A stretch of 64,000 nucleotides of DNA from Chrysogorgia sp. JL179-B06 (GCA_035772405.1 JAYKKM010000428.1:1773001-1837000); one strand, 5' to 3'; positions 32,799-41,205 are shown, numbered from the stretch's first letter. The notes: generated by a model from the sequence alone, not told the origin. Numbers and translations are program-made.

Positions 32799-34154
32799 TT
32801 ATTTCCTCTGTTTGTACTGATCGTAGACGAACCAAGCTAGTGCTATCGCTAGGATCCACAAATTAGACGCTAACCAAGATATGCCTGCAGCTCCCCACTT
32901 TAGCACAGTCGCCACCATGTTTAGCAGCCCAGCCAGTAGAGGGCCAGCCTTTGTGGCTAGATTAGCTATAGCTTTTCCTAGTTTTCCAAGTGCTTGACCA
33001 CCTTTGACGATAACACTCCTAGCTGATATTACTATGGTAGTTATTATCCCGGCTATAGAGATTGATATAGCACTTATTCCAACTAAGTTTTCCCTTGCCC
33101 ATTTTTTAAACCTATCAAGTCTATTTAGATCATTACCCTCAACCTCGTCTTTTAACACACCTATTGCCTCGTTGTGTTCTGGTCTCATATTGTTTTCAAT
33201 ACGGATGCTATCTGCCTTCAAGTAAGCTGTATCACTAACACTCTTATAGAATTGTTCTTTTAGAGGGTCTAGCTCGACGATAGACATGAGTCTATATTGG
33301 TCGCCTAGTGCATCTAGCGACTCTATCTTAACATCAGTTGACCCTTTTGGGTTGAGAGAGCCAGCGAACTCCCTAATCTCTTGTTCACTAACGAAGATAC
33401 CTTGCGACGTTTCTACGAGTTTCTCCACTCTTTGTTCGACTCTGTCTTGTATCTGTTCGCTTGTGTTAGATACTATGTCTTTTGACACGTTACTTGGGAT
33501 TGTGTTGTCGCCGTTAATTTCCTCAACCATCGCAGTTAAAGTTAGTCTGTGCTCCTCAACAGCTCTACTTAACAGACTCTTAAAGTTCTCGACATCTTTC
33601 TGTGAATCTTTAGCGTCGCTGTACACTATAGACTTCCCTTTTAGCACCATAACTCTATTATCTTCGAATTCTAGCCCGATAAGACCTTTAACACCAAATA
33701 TCATTTTCGACTTTTTTATTATATCACTCGAGGCCTCTCCGTCCCCAACGTTAATACTAACACCAAGATGTTCTAGTAGAAACTGCTTTCTATCTCTTGT
33801 TACTGACGCGTTGTATGACCTTTTATCGTACTTTGGGTTTGGGATACCATCAGACGTGGCACTCCCTTTATCCTCTCCAGTTATTGTTACTGTGTTACCA
33901 TCATCGTTACCTATGAATGATGTCTCCACATGTGTGATTCTGTCTTGTACTCTGCGTGCTATGACTCTCCTCTCTAGTTCGAGTTTCACCCTGGTGATTC
34001 TACCGCTCACACCAGTATTTTCTGACGTTGTATCATATTCTGTGGGATCAATAGCGTCGAGCATCTCAAACTCTTTTTCTAACTCCTTGTCCGTATACTT
34101 CTTAAACTCATCAATCTGTTTCATTTCGATTTCATCGAACCCTCCTTCAGCCAT
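32799..34154 (-). CDS. Polinton membrane-anchored protein of unknown function
   Basis: 451 residues from an ATG at 34154. The first 360 residues are hydrophilic and largely helical, with a coiled-coil-like N-terminus (DEFKKYTDKELEKEFEML). The C-terminus has a hydrophobic helix, LVGISAISISIAGIITTIVI, a small loop rich in glycine and alanine, and then GPLLAGLLNMVATVLKW and GISWLASNLWILAIALAWFV before a basic end. This looks like a type with two or three C-terminal membrane spans. Similar tails are familiar to me from Polinton proteins, but I know no function. No signal peptide is apparent. A virion membrane or host-membrane role is inference only. Confidence 0.8.
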   Translation of the reverse strand: MAEGGFDEIEMKQIDEFKKYTDKELEKEFEMLDAIDPTEYDTTSENTGVSGRITRVKLELERRVIARRVQDRITHVETSFIGNDDGNTVTITGEDKGSATSDGIPNPKYDKRSYNASVTRDRKQFLLEHLGVSINVGDGEASSDIIKKSKMIFGVKGLIGLEFEDNRVMVLKGKSIVYSDAKDSQKDVENFKSLLSRAVEEHRLTLTAMVEEINGDNTIPSNVSKDIVSNTSEQIQDRVEQRVEKLVETSQGIFVSEQEIREFAGSLNPKGSTDVKIESLDALGDQYRLMSIVELDPLKEQFYKSVSDTAYLKADSIRIENNMRPEHNEAIGVLKDEVEGNDLNRLDRFKKWARENLVGISAISISIAGIITTIVISARSVIVKGGQALGKLGKAIANLATKAGPLLAGLLNMVATVLKWGAAGISWLASNLWILAIALAWFVYDQYKQRK

Positions 34155-34164
34155 TATATACTAC
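34155..34164 (-). promoter_or_regulatory. Start-proximal AT motif
   Basis: GTAGTATATA on the minus strand directly abuts the ATG at 34154. It lies within the last codons of the integrase gene. Confidence 0.45.
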
Positions 34165-35246
34165 TCAATGTTTTGAATATCACTCTCTGGTATCCATGAG
34201 TTGTGTTTACTGTCATAGCCAAGCCACTTAACCAAAACCATCTTTTTACCCTTAACCTTCTTTCTCTTTAGTATCTTCTCAACTTTATATACATCGTCTT
34301 TTTTATCAACAGCTGACAACTCTTCCTCGTAAAACTTACCGATGATGGGTTCCCCTTCATGGTCCTCTATCTCGTACACGGTAGGGTCACCGCGTATGAC
34401 CTTTGTCACTTTGAATAGCTCCTCAGTGAAGTTAGCCTCATACCCTTTTGTGAATATGCTTTTATACTTTGATATCCTGACAGTCTCACCTACTTCGAAC
34501 TTTGGTAGTGGGTAGTCACCGAAATGGTGTCCAAACAATGTCGTCCATACTTCGTTTTCGTTTTTCTTACTAACGTCTTTAGGTTTCATTAGAATAGTAC
34601 TATGTTTGGTATTGTTGTAATTCTCAACAAGCTGGTCTAGAATGTCAATCCACTTGTATGTTCCTTTACTGTAGAAGTACTTCCACATAGATGTCTTGAG
34701 TGTTCTGTTAAACCGTTCCACGACTGCTGCCTTTTTATCAGAGTTCGTGCTGAAGTACTTCACATTGTGTTTATCCAATAGATCCTTCACACCAACGTTA
34801 TATAATTCCTTACCGTCGTCAAACTGAACCAGCTTTGGATACTCGCCAAATCTAACCTTAACCTTCTCCAATAACTTTGAGACAGCCTTAGTCATGTTTT
34901 TCGTATCTTTCCTGTAGACAGGTATGGTAAACGCATACCTACTAAGGATCTCAGTGGCTGTTAGTATCCAGTAGTACCCGTTGTTCTTGTGCTTGTACTT
35001 ACCCATATCGACCAAGTCCATCTGTATCTGCTCACCCAGATAGTCAACAAATGTTTGTCTAAACTTGTGTTTCTTAACAACTGGTTTGTACCTGGTGTAC
35101 GTGTCTTGAGATTTTAGCCAGTCCTTTATCTTTACCCTACTAACGTTTAGACCGTCTTCTTGTGCCTTTTGGTACAGCCTCTCGGCGGATTGGTAACCAG
35201 TTGATGGGTTGTAGTAAATATCTCTTAGTTCTTGCTCTACGTCCAT
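34161..35246 (-). CDS. Polinton integrase (RVE family) with C-terminal chromodomain
   Basis: 361 residues from the ATG at 35246 (a GTG two codons upstream is not used as start here). An N-terminal helical region covers about 1-65. The RNase-H-fold core has D77 in QMDLVDM, D143 in FDDGKEL and E177 in VVERFNRTLK, a complete DDE triad. A barrel-like segment with EVGETVRISKYKSIF follows at about 250-310. The chromodomain (about 318-357) includes YKVEKILKRKK and VKWLGYDSKHNSWIPE. It inserts the element with a 6-bp stagger, and the chromodomain may direct it to methylated histone tails. The gene is intact and sits between the minor capsid gene and the membrane protein, overlapping nothing. Confidence 0.96.
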   Translation of the reverse strand: MDVEQELRDIYYNPSTGYQSAERLYQKAQEDGLNVSRVKIKDWLKSQDTYTRYKPVVKKHKFRQTFVDYLGEQIQMDLVDMGKYKHKNNGYYWILTATEILSRYAFTIPVYRKDTKNMTKAVSKLLEKVKVRFGEYPKLVQFDDGKELYNVGVKDLLDKHNVKYFSTNSDKKAAVVERFNRTLKTSMWKYFYSKGTYKWIDILDQLVENYNNTKHSTILMKPKDVSKKNENEVWTTLFGHHFGDYPLPKFEVGETVRISKYKSIFTKGYEANFTEELFKVTKVIRGDPTVYEIEDHEGEPIIGKFYEEELSAVDKKDDVYKVEKILKRKKVKGKKMVLVKWLGYDSKHNSWIPESDIQNIE

Positions 35247-35257
35247 ATACACTACGT
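35247..35257 (-). promoter_or_regulatory. Start-proximal AT motif
   Basis: ACGTAGTGTAT on the minus strand directly abuts the integrase ATG at 35246, within the last codons of the minor capsid frame. Confidence 0.4.
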
Positions 35258-35875
35258 GATGTGTAAATCTAACAACACCTCGCCAACGTTAATACTGTTA
35301 TCGTCCTGATCTGTTATCTTGAACTCTAGTTGATTGATGATTCCTTTATTTATTGGGATTTTCGACCCAACACCAAAACGTTGTACAGAGCCCTTAAGTG
35401 TCTGTGTGCTAGTTATTGGCAGTACTGCGATACAACCACTTTTGCTACCATTAACTATGTTATTAGACCTGTCCACAATATTAGATGTTACTTGTATGTA
35501 TTTCAGTCCTCTGTTAACGTTCACAACGTTAGGACTGGTTTTTGTGGTGGTTATTGTAGTGTTTTCGTCAAACCCTAGAAGTTGTCCAAATTTAAACAGT
35601 TCTATTTGTTGATCAGTTGTTATCGTACACGTCGAGTCATATCTGTTAGCCACTAGCTTGACGTCTCCTAACTCTTTCAAGTCGTCGGCAATCGTTTTAA
35701 AGGTGTGGTACCCAGGACTAAAAACGTGGTTGTTACTGTTATAAGTTATCTTACTGTTGACTGTGGTTACGTTAACGTAGTCCCAAAAGATGGTTGCCTT
35801 CTCCACTAGTAAGTGAGGGTCTGAGTTAGTTGCTATAGTTGACTCTGGTATAGGTCTATAGTTTTCGTTGAACCA
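35252..35875 (-). CDS. Polinton minor capsid (penton, single jelly-roll) protein; no ATG
   Basis: The frame is open from the codon after a TAG at 35878 down to 35252. The conserved portion includes GLKYIQVTSNIVDRSNNIVN, CIAVLPITSTQTLKGSVQRF, and INQLEFKITDQDDNSINVGE, typical of Polinton minor capsid proteins. There is no ATG anywhere in the frame; a GTG lies at 35806 and an ATG in another frame at 35898. The start may therefore be non-AUG, reached from the 35898 ATG through a further frame change, or spliced. The product should occupy capsid vertices. It lies directly upstream of the integrase, and the divergent plus-strand block starts 40 bp away. Confidence 0.85.
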   Translation of the reverse strand, partial: WFNENYRPIPESTIATNSDPHLLVEKATIFWDYVNVTTVNSKITYNSNNHVFSPGYHTFKTIADDLKELGDVKLVANRYDSTCTITTDQQIELFKFGQLLGFDENTTITTTKTSPNVVNVNRGLKYIQVTSNIVDRSNNIVNGSKSGCIAVLPITSTQTLKGSVQRFGVGSKIPINKGIINQLEFKITDQDDNSINVGEVLLDLHIT

Positions 35876-35915
35876 CTAATCAATACTACCACTCTCATAT
35901 AACGTACGGTATGTT
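35876..35915. promoter_or_regulatory. Divergent promoter region of the Polinton
   Basis: Only about 20-40 bp separate the minus-strand capsid block (ATG at 35898 or frame start at 35875) from the plus-strand ATG at 35916. The interval contains CATATAACGTACGGTATG, with a CGTACGTTAT motif on the minus strand similar to other start-proximal motifs. Inferred to drive both directions. Confidence 0.4.
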
Positions 35916-37545
35916 ATGATGGATGCGTTCAAAAGAAAGTATCCTTATGCTGACAAGAATAGGTTTTTTCTTGATGTTGACGACAACATGCATATACATA
36001 TATTCTTCGTGACGAAAAACTAATATTGGTGACGTTAGTGTAGACTCGAGTAGGTTTAAGAGTAACCCGGAGTATACTAAGTATCTAACGATAAACAAAC
36101 CAATGATAGTTAACCAAAAAGAGATAGCTAATGCCATACGCGTGGCTAAGCTGAATCTAGTTAAAAAGTACCCTCACGTCACTTTGAGTAAGTTTGAGTT
36201 CGATCCAACTGTCTCACAAGATGGTGAGGTTAATGGCGTTGACATATATTTTAGAAACAACGACATCATAAGCACTAACATAACTAGTGATACCTTCAAA
36301 AACGACAAGAGTATGTGGATTTGGTTACACAACAACAAGTCTCCAAAAGGTCACGACGACAAGTTTCCAAAAATATGGCTATCTGGTGGAACTATCCAAC
36401 CACTATCAAAAGGTCGCAAGAACCACTGGGGACTTTGGGATGGCTATCCAACGGAAAACGTGTTGAACTACCCAGTGAATAACTTTAGAGTCTTCGTTAA
36501 TCAAAATAACTACTTTCTCTCAAAGCTACCAACATTACAAATCACCACGTCAAAGACAAAGTCAAAGTGGGACGACAATGAGAGCTACTATAGGGTCGTG
36601 TTTGCAACGTATTGTGCAAGTTTCTGTTGTGGAGTGTCGTTGCAACACTTGTCACCCTCGCAAGAAGTTCACCCTGTTATCACAAGTGTGATGAGGTTCC
36701 ATCTGTACTTTACTGTTAGAAGACTTCTCAGAAGGATGGAAGGTGGTGAGAGTATGAGATCGATAAGTAGAGAGTTCGATGCTGGAGAATTGTATGGTAA
36801 GACAGACAAGATTCCTAAAAAGCATTACTACCAGGGTAAAGTCCTTGCTGATGGTACAACAGGTGAGGAGAGAGTCTTCACGATTAACGACGTTAAGAAC
36901 GACTACAAACGATACGTTCCTCTGGTGTCGAATGGTTTTACCAACATTGGGCGACAATACCTAAATCAGTCTATAGAAGCCTTTGTTTACTCCACACTTG
37001 GTGCACAAGCTAGAACACGTGTGTCAGTCGTTGGTGATTCCGCAGGCAGTCTAGAGACCCAACAAGAGTTCCGAAAGTTGGTGGAGGATAGTGTTATAAA
37101 CTACGACGTGTCAACGTGGATTCTCAATATGAACAAGTCGATTAGAGACACTAACGTTGTCCAAAATCAAAAAAGTAACGTGGTAATCCTCAAGAACAAA
37201 ATCGCTGGGTATAACAACCTATTGAAGACTGCTACACAGAGTATGAAGTTTGGAGTAAATAGTGGGTTAAACTACACAAAAACGACGGAGGTTAAGAAAG
37301 TACACCAAGAAGGTGGAGAGCATCTGGAGACACTTGATAAGCCAAAGGTGACGCATCGTCTGACGACACCAAACGTGGTACACCAGGAAGGTGGAGAGCA
37401 TCTGGAGACACTTGACAAACCACCAAAGGTGACACACCAAGAACGTCGTCTAGAGGTGACACCAGGTGACAACACTACAGAGTTGGGGCTAGTTCTAGTG
37501 GTTTCGGCCGTGTCTGGCTATTTAGTGAGCAAATATGTGTTATAG
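35916..37545 (+). pseudogene. Polinton conserved 480-aa-plus protein, frame break near its start
   Basis: From the ATG at 35916 a short frame of 35 codons (MMDAFKRKYPYADKNRFFLD) stops at 36021. The next frame is open from 36022 and runs to 37545; the longest ATG-initiated part is 36103-37545, 480 residues. One extra base near 36021 would explain this. Visible features are a tryptophan-rich region (NHWGLWDGY), SKTKSKWDDNESYYRVVFAT and a cysteine-containing segment, an HPVITSVMRFHLYFTVRRLL helix, two copies of HQEGGEHLETLDKP in a low-complexity linker, and a C-terminal transmembrane helix LGLVLVVSAVSGYLVSKYVL. I recognise the general sequence as recurrent in Polintons but know no function. The start is the first of the plus-strand block. 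Confidence 0.75.
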
Positions 37546-37549
37546 CATA
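37537..37549 (+). promoter_or_regulatory. Start-proximal AT motif
   Basis: GTGTTATAGCATA directly abuts the ATG at 37550 and includes the stop codon of the preceding gene. Confidence 0.45.
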
Positions 37550-38503
37550 ATGAGTCTAAGTTATGGATTTGAGGACAGAGACTATGAGAGCGACAAAATA
37601 TTAAGAAGAGCGAAGAGACATCTAGACAGTGACCCTAAGTTAAGCGTTAGTGGTGGGAGGATGTCTGGAGACATAGATATGGCGTTCAGGGCACTCAAAA
37701 ACGTAGCAGATCCAGAAGACGATTGGGATGCTATCAATAAAAAAGTGTTGGAGTCTGTATACTTATCGCAATACTTTAGAACGCAGTCCTATAACGTTCT
37801 ATTCGATTTTAACGTCACAAATCACGTTGTGAGTATGGTGGAATACCACAGTGGAACAAATAAAGTGAAAACCATTAGAGATAAAACGAACATGTTAGTG
37901 CAATACGATCCAACGTATGGTCCTATTATTGGTGTTAACAATGGTCATAGCTTCCTATCCCCTGAGCTAACTCCGATTCCGTTTGAAGCTGGAGTGCATT
38001 TTAACTGTCCACGTATGCAATACTGTGACATATCCGTTTTTATGGTAGTGAGGTTAGTCACCAGGGTTTCTACGAAAGATTGGGAGGCGATTATCTCAAA
38101 CGATGACGGATCGTGGGACAAATACATAGGGTACAAAGGAGGTGAAAATGATAAATTATCATATGGTGGTGGCTATCCAGTAAAGGAGTACACGTGTACA
38201 ATCCCAAATAACATCGATACCACCAAGAGACATATGATATCAATACATTGGCGGATGGGTAACTCCTACGTTAAGGTGAACAATATAAGATCAACAGACT
38301 CAGACTTCACAGCTAATCACGAAGAGATAGGGTCTCCTTACGTAACGATCTTTGGAGTGTATCGACCAAAAATACCACTCGCACCGTATAAGTACCCGTC
38401 TTTGATAGAGTTCTACGGTGTGAGGGTTGTCTCTGGCTACATGACGAGCCGAGACATAATATTAGTTGGTAGAGATATGATGAAGGAATATGATGTGAGC
38501 TAA
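37550..38503 (+). CDS. Polinton fibre/lectin-like protein
   Basis: 317 residues from the ATG at 37550, 4 bp after the previous stop. Residues of about 40-75 read MSGDIDMAFRALKNVADP with a following DAINKKVLE, the motif found at the shaft-to-head transition of many phage tail fibres. The rest (about 100-310) is rich in beta strands: VFMVVRLVTRV, a HMISIHWRMG strand and IEFYGVRVVSGYMTSRDI near the end, like a concanavalin-A/LamG-type lectin fold. I infer a virion surface protein for host or glycan recognition. The motif is seen; the fold and role are inference. An alternative is an unrelated beta-rich structural protein. Confidence 0.7.
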   Translation: MSLSYGFEDRDYESDKILRRAKRHLDSDPKLSVSGGRMSGDIDMAFRALKNVADPEDDWDAINKKVLESVYLSQYFRTQSYNVLFDFNVTNHVVSMVEYHSGTNKVKTIRDKTNMLVQYDPTYGPIIGVNNGHSFLSPELTPIPFEAGVHFNCPRMQYCDISVFMVVRLVTRVSTKDWEAIISNDDGSWDKYIGYKGGENDKLSYGGGYPVKEYTCTIPNNIDTTKRHMISIHWRMGNSYVKVNNIRSTDSDFTANHEEIGSPYVTIFGVYRPKIPLAPYKYPSLIEFYGVRVVSGYMTSRDIILVGRDMMKEYDVS

Positions 38504-38508
38504 GATAT

Positions 38509-39021
38509 ATGAGGAAGAAGTCAGTTGTTGTTTTCAATCACATATCAAAGGATATGTCAGAGGAAGAGGTGCTAGAGCTCAAACGCTTGTACGCGTACTA
38601 CCACAAACTAGAAGCCTGTTACAAATGGAAATACAAGAGGTTGAAGAAAGTTAAACTATCGTTAAACATGACTAGCATAGGGTTAACGACAGTATGGATT
38701 GTAGCTGGATCGATAACAGCTAACCCTCTAATCATTGCTTGTATTAGTGGTCCTGGTGTGATCATCCAAGGCTACTTGGCTAAATCCAATCTGACGAGTA
38801 GAGTGGAGCATTGTAAATTTGCGCACACTAGCTACAAAAAGATATTGACACAACTAAGATCGTATCTTAGAGGTCTTCCCTACAATGAGTCAATGTTTCT
38901 CTCAGACGTTAAAGTGTTGGACGATAATGTGACTGACTTATGCCCACCAATTAATGGAATGGTGAAAAGGTACAATAAAATATACGAGACACAAGGGGGG
39001 TCCGACTCCGACCTCCTCTAA
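38509..39021 (+). CDS. Polinton two-helix membrane protein, SLATT-like
   Basis: 170 residues from the ATG at 38509, 5 bp after the preceding stop. It has an N-terminal helix with basic residues (ACYKWKYKRLKKVKLSLN), then two hydrophobic spans IGLTTVWIVAGSITANPLII and CISGPGVIIQGYL. A helical tail follows with FAHTSYKKILTQLRSYLRG and LDDNVTDLCPPINGMVKRYN. The layout of two membrane helices followed by a helical cytoplasmic domain is that of SLATT-type proteins. Related sequences recur in Polintons as far as I remember. Some SLATT proteins are suspected pore formers; no role is shown here. Confidence 0.75.
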   Translation: MRKKSVVVFNHISKDMSEEEVLELKRLYAYYHKLEACYKWKYKRLKKVKLSLNMTSIGLTTVWIVAGSITANPLIIACISGPGVIIQGYLAKSNLTSRVEHCKFAHTSYKKILTQLRSYLRGLPYNESMFLSDVKVLDDNVTDLCPPINGMVKRYNKIYETQGGSDSDLL

Positions 39022-39127
39022 ACATAGGTCTACACGTAAGAACCAGTGTCAGTCGACAAGTTCCAAGAGTAGGTGCTCAAAAGTATCACCAATTAGGAGT
39101 TTGCTCTGACGTAAAAATAAAACATGT

Positions 39128-39139
39128 GGTATATTATAG
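39128..39139 (+). promoter_or_regulatory. Start-proximal AT motif
   Basis: GGTATATTATAG ends 3 bp before the ATG at 39143, in the only sizeable gap (about 120 bp) of the plus block. Confidence 0.45.
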
Positions 39140-39142
39140 GTG

Positions 39143-39961
39143 ATGAGTATCACTAAAATATTTAGAAATAACGACACGTCAGTCACTACTACAAAAGATG
39201 GAGATAATATTTGGTTCTACGGAAAAGAGGTAGCTGAAATCTTAGGATATAAAAGACCTTCCAAAGCGATACAACAACGTGTGAAAGATGATGAGAAAAG
39301 AAAGGTTCAAAATCTCAGGTCCCAAACTGGGACCCGAGATTTCGAGTGTCAAAATAGACAAATTCAGAATAGGCAAGTTTGGCAAATAAATGATAGTGGT
39401 CTATATAGACTAATATTCTCGTCTAAACTAGAGTCGGCAGAAAACTTTAGAAAATGGGTATTCTCAGAAGTTCTACCATCTATAAGAAAAACAGGTGTTT
39501 ACACGCAGTATAACCAACTGTCAATCATGAATGAGACAGACTTGCATTATGATATAGTTAAATATATTAGAGAGTACCATCCAACAATAGTCATCCCAGG
39601 GTTGGGAGAGTATCAAGACACATCTAGTAAAAGAATAGATGGATGGAAGAAAGGTTACAGTGGTGGGCAACCAGATTTGATAGTTCCGCAACTACATAAG
39701 AGATACAACGGTTTTGCTATAGAGTTCAAAACACCGAAAGGTAACGGGGTTATTAGAAATAACCAGATGAGGGTATTAAGGAGACTAAGATCACAAGGGT
39801 ACAACACACTACTATCCTCAGACCAACATGAGATAATACATTTCATAGAGACATATATGAGAGACTCCAGAGTCCTGTGTGAGTACTGCAATAGGAGATT
39901 TAAGAGTGAAACCACACTGTCTAATCACCAAAGATACTTTCATCGAATACTCTATCTGTGA
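39143..39961 (+). CDS. BRO-N / VRR-NUC nuclease / C2H2 zinc-finger fusion protein
   Basis: 272 residues from the ATG at 39143 (a GTG precedes it). Domain 1 (about 1-120) is a Bro-N domain: IWFYGKEVAEILGYKRPSKA, WQINDSGLYRLIFSSKLESA and WVFSEVLPSIRKTG. Domain 2 (about 134-235) is VRR-NUC-like, of the PD-(D/E)xK superfamily: GGQPDLIV supplies the aspartate, FAIEFKTPKG the E-x-K, and a following glutamine lies in RNNQM. Domain 3 is a C-terminal zinc finger, C-x2-C-x12-H-x4-H, in LCEYCNRRFKSETTLSNHQR. Bro-N domains bind DNA in baculoviruses and other large DNA viruses. A DNA-targeted nuclease for replication, recombination or host DNA attack is inferred. Confidence 0.87.
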   Translation: MSITKIFRNNDTSVTTTKDGDNIWFYGKEVAEILGYKRPSKAIQQRVKDDEKRKVQNLRSQTGTRDFECQNRQIQNRQVWQINDSGLYRLIFSSKLESAENFRKWVFSEVLPSIRKTGVYTQYNQLSIMNETDLHYDIVKYIREYHPTIVIPGLGEYQDTSSKRIDGWKKGYSGGQPDLIVPQLHKRYNGFAIEFKTPKGNGVIRNNQMRVLRRLRSQGYNTLLSSDQHEIIHFIETYMRDSRVLCEYCNRRFKSETTLSNHQRYFHRILYL

Positions 39962-40006
39962 GATAATCTGTGAGATGACTGTGAGGTTATCTATAACAAG
40001 ACACCA

Positions 40007-40018
40007 CGTATAGTATAG
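40007..40018 (+). promoter_or_regulatory. Start-proximal AT motif
   Basis: CGTATAGTATAG directly abuts the ATG at 40019, close to the consensus. Confidence 0.5.
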
Positions 40019-40318
40019 ATGACTGACAGTGAGTCCGTACCTATTATAACGTCGACAACAAGGGTTAAAGACCCTAAGAGAGTAGAGGCAGGCAAACGCT
40101 TGGCTTCTATATCAAAAGCAGCCAAAGAGAGGAAGATGAGAGATAGAGTCATAAGTGAGGACGACAGTTTTAACTACGGATACATCATAGGCACTATAGG
40201 AGTGGTAATAGCCGCTGGTTCACTGTATTACACGATTAGTCAAGACAAACAAGTAGTAACCGAAGAGCCTAAGACCGTCGTTATAAAACCACCACGTAAA
40301 CTCGACAGCCTCGATTAA
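40019..40318 (+). CDS. Polinton small single-span membrane protein
   Basis: 99 residues. A basic, lysine/arginine-rich N-terminal part (KDPKRVEAGKRLASISKAAK) is followed by one transmembrane helix, YIIGTIGVVIAAGSLYYTI, and a proline/lysine-rich end. The KDPKRV.AGK.LA pattern with one span is familiar from other Polinton ORFs. Function unknown. Part of a run of closely packed small genes (17 bp to the next). Confidence 0.75.
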   Translation: MTDSESVPIITSTTRVKDPKRVEAGKRLASISKAAKERKMRDRVISEDDSFNYGYIIGTIGVVIAAGSLYYTISQDKQVVTEEPKTVVIKPPRKLDSLD

Positions 40319-40325
40319 AACATAT

Positions 40326-40335
40326 CGTATAATAT
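40326..40335 (+). promoter_or_regulatory. Start-proximal AT motif
   Basis: CGTATAATAT directly abuts the ATG at 40336. It is the best consensus match together with the motif at 30900-30910. Confidence 0.5.
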
Positions 40336-40569
40336 ATGGCATCAATAGACAGAAAAGAACTGATGAACGAGCTATACGATGCAGCCCTTGTGACTGCTGG
40401 AGCCGTAGCCGTATCCATGGCATCAAAGAAAGTACTAAAAGAACCGTTGGGTACCCCCGAATCAGTGAAGGGCACCCTCAAGTTAGCGACTGCTGTAGGC
40501 GTTTCAACGCTACTCGTTAAGTGGGCGCAGAGCAAGAAATACTTACCTATTGACCCGTTCTTAAAATAA
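40336..40569 (+). CDS. Polinton small membrane protein
   Basis: 77 residues with a weakly hydrophobic helix (ALVTAGAVAVSMASKKVL), the segment KEPLGTPESVKGTLKLATAV, and a second helix before KKYLPIDPFLK. The VLKE.LGTP...KGTLKL pattern recurs in Polintons as I remember them. No function known. Confidence 0.75.
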   Translation: MASIDRKELMNELYDAALVTAGAVAVSMASKKVLKEPLGTPESVKGTLKLATAVGVSTLLVKWAQSKKYLPIDPFLK

Positions 40570-40574
40570 TCTAA

Positions 40575-40585
40575 CGTAATACATA
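40575..40585 (+). promoter_or_regulatory. Start-proximal AT motif
   Basis: CGTAATACATA directly abuts the ATG at 40586. Confidence 0.45.
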
Positions 40586-41002
40586 ATGGCTAGTGTGATA
40601 GCAGGTGGTTTATTCAACGCTATAGCATTCGCAGGAGCTGGATTTATATTCAGCAAGCTAAACCACACCGGCTACGAGACAGAGATAAAGAGACACAACA
40701 AAGCATTGGAGAGTCTTGCAAGAGCTAAAGAAAAGTTCTATGAGAACGAGATTCGTCAGAGAGACAAAGTCCAGGAATTAAGACAACAGTTGTCAGATGC
40801 TAACGCAGACATAAACGACACGAACCACGCTCTGGATCAACTAAGACAAGTACTTACGATACAGTATGATGGGAAGACATTTAGTAAAGAGCCTGAGTTG
40901 TCAGACTATTACAAACCCTCAGATGAGATGAAAGAATACCAAACGGTATTCGTTGGAGTTGTTGGGCTACCTTTAGGTTACTTAATATATAGAGTGTTAT
41001 AG
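40586..41002 (+). CDS. Polinton coiled-coil membrane protein
   Basis: 138 residues. An N-terminal hydrophobic segment (GGLFNAIAFAGAGFIFSKL) is followed by a long charged coiled coil from about residue 30 to 95 (RHNKALESLARAKEKF, QELRQQLSDANADIND), then LSDYYKPSDEMKEY and a C-terminal hydrophobic helix. The order of short N-terminal span, coiled coil and LSD.Y.PS motif is characteristic of a recurrent Polinton protein of unknown function. Confidence 0.78.
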   Translation: MASVIAGGLFNAIAFAGAGFIFSKLNHTGYETEIKRHNKALESLARAKEKFYENEIRQRDKVQELRQQLSDANADINDTNHALDQLRQVLTIQYDGKTFSKEPELSDYYKPSDEMKEYQTVFVGVVGLPLGYLIYRVL

Positions 41003-41004
41003 AA

Positions 41005-41196
41005 ATGAGCACTAAAACTTTGAAGGAGATGGCTATGAAATTTGATAAAAAGCGTAACTTGACAGAGACACTCTCTTACCAAACTCATCAGATAGAAGAG
41101 TTGGAACAACTACTATCAGACGCTCTAAAACAGGTCACAACAATAAAGTATGAATGGGAGATACTAACCGACAACCACGAAGTTACTACACTATAG
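41005..41196 (+). CDS. Small coiled-coil protein
   Basis: 63 residues starting 2 bp after the preceding stop. Helical throughout, with heptad-like leucines in QIEELEQLLSDALKQV. No family recognised. Accepted as a gene because of its tight packing and strand. Confidence 0.55.
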   Translation: MSTKTLKEMAMKFDKKRNLTETLSYQTHQIEELEQLLSDALKQVTTIKYEWEILTDNHEVTTL

Positions 41197-41205
41197 TCTA
41201 AAGAT

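Noticed and set aside
33286..34176. 296-codon plus-strand frame opposite the membrane-protein gene
   Set aside because: Shadow of the minus-strand coding sequence; serine/leucine-rich composition is typical of an antisense reading.
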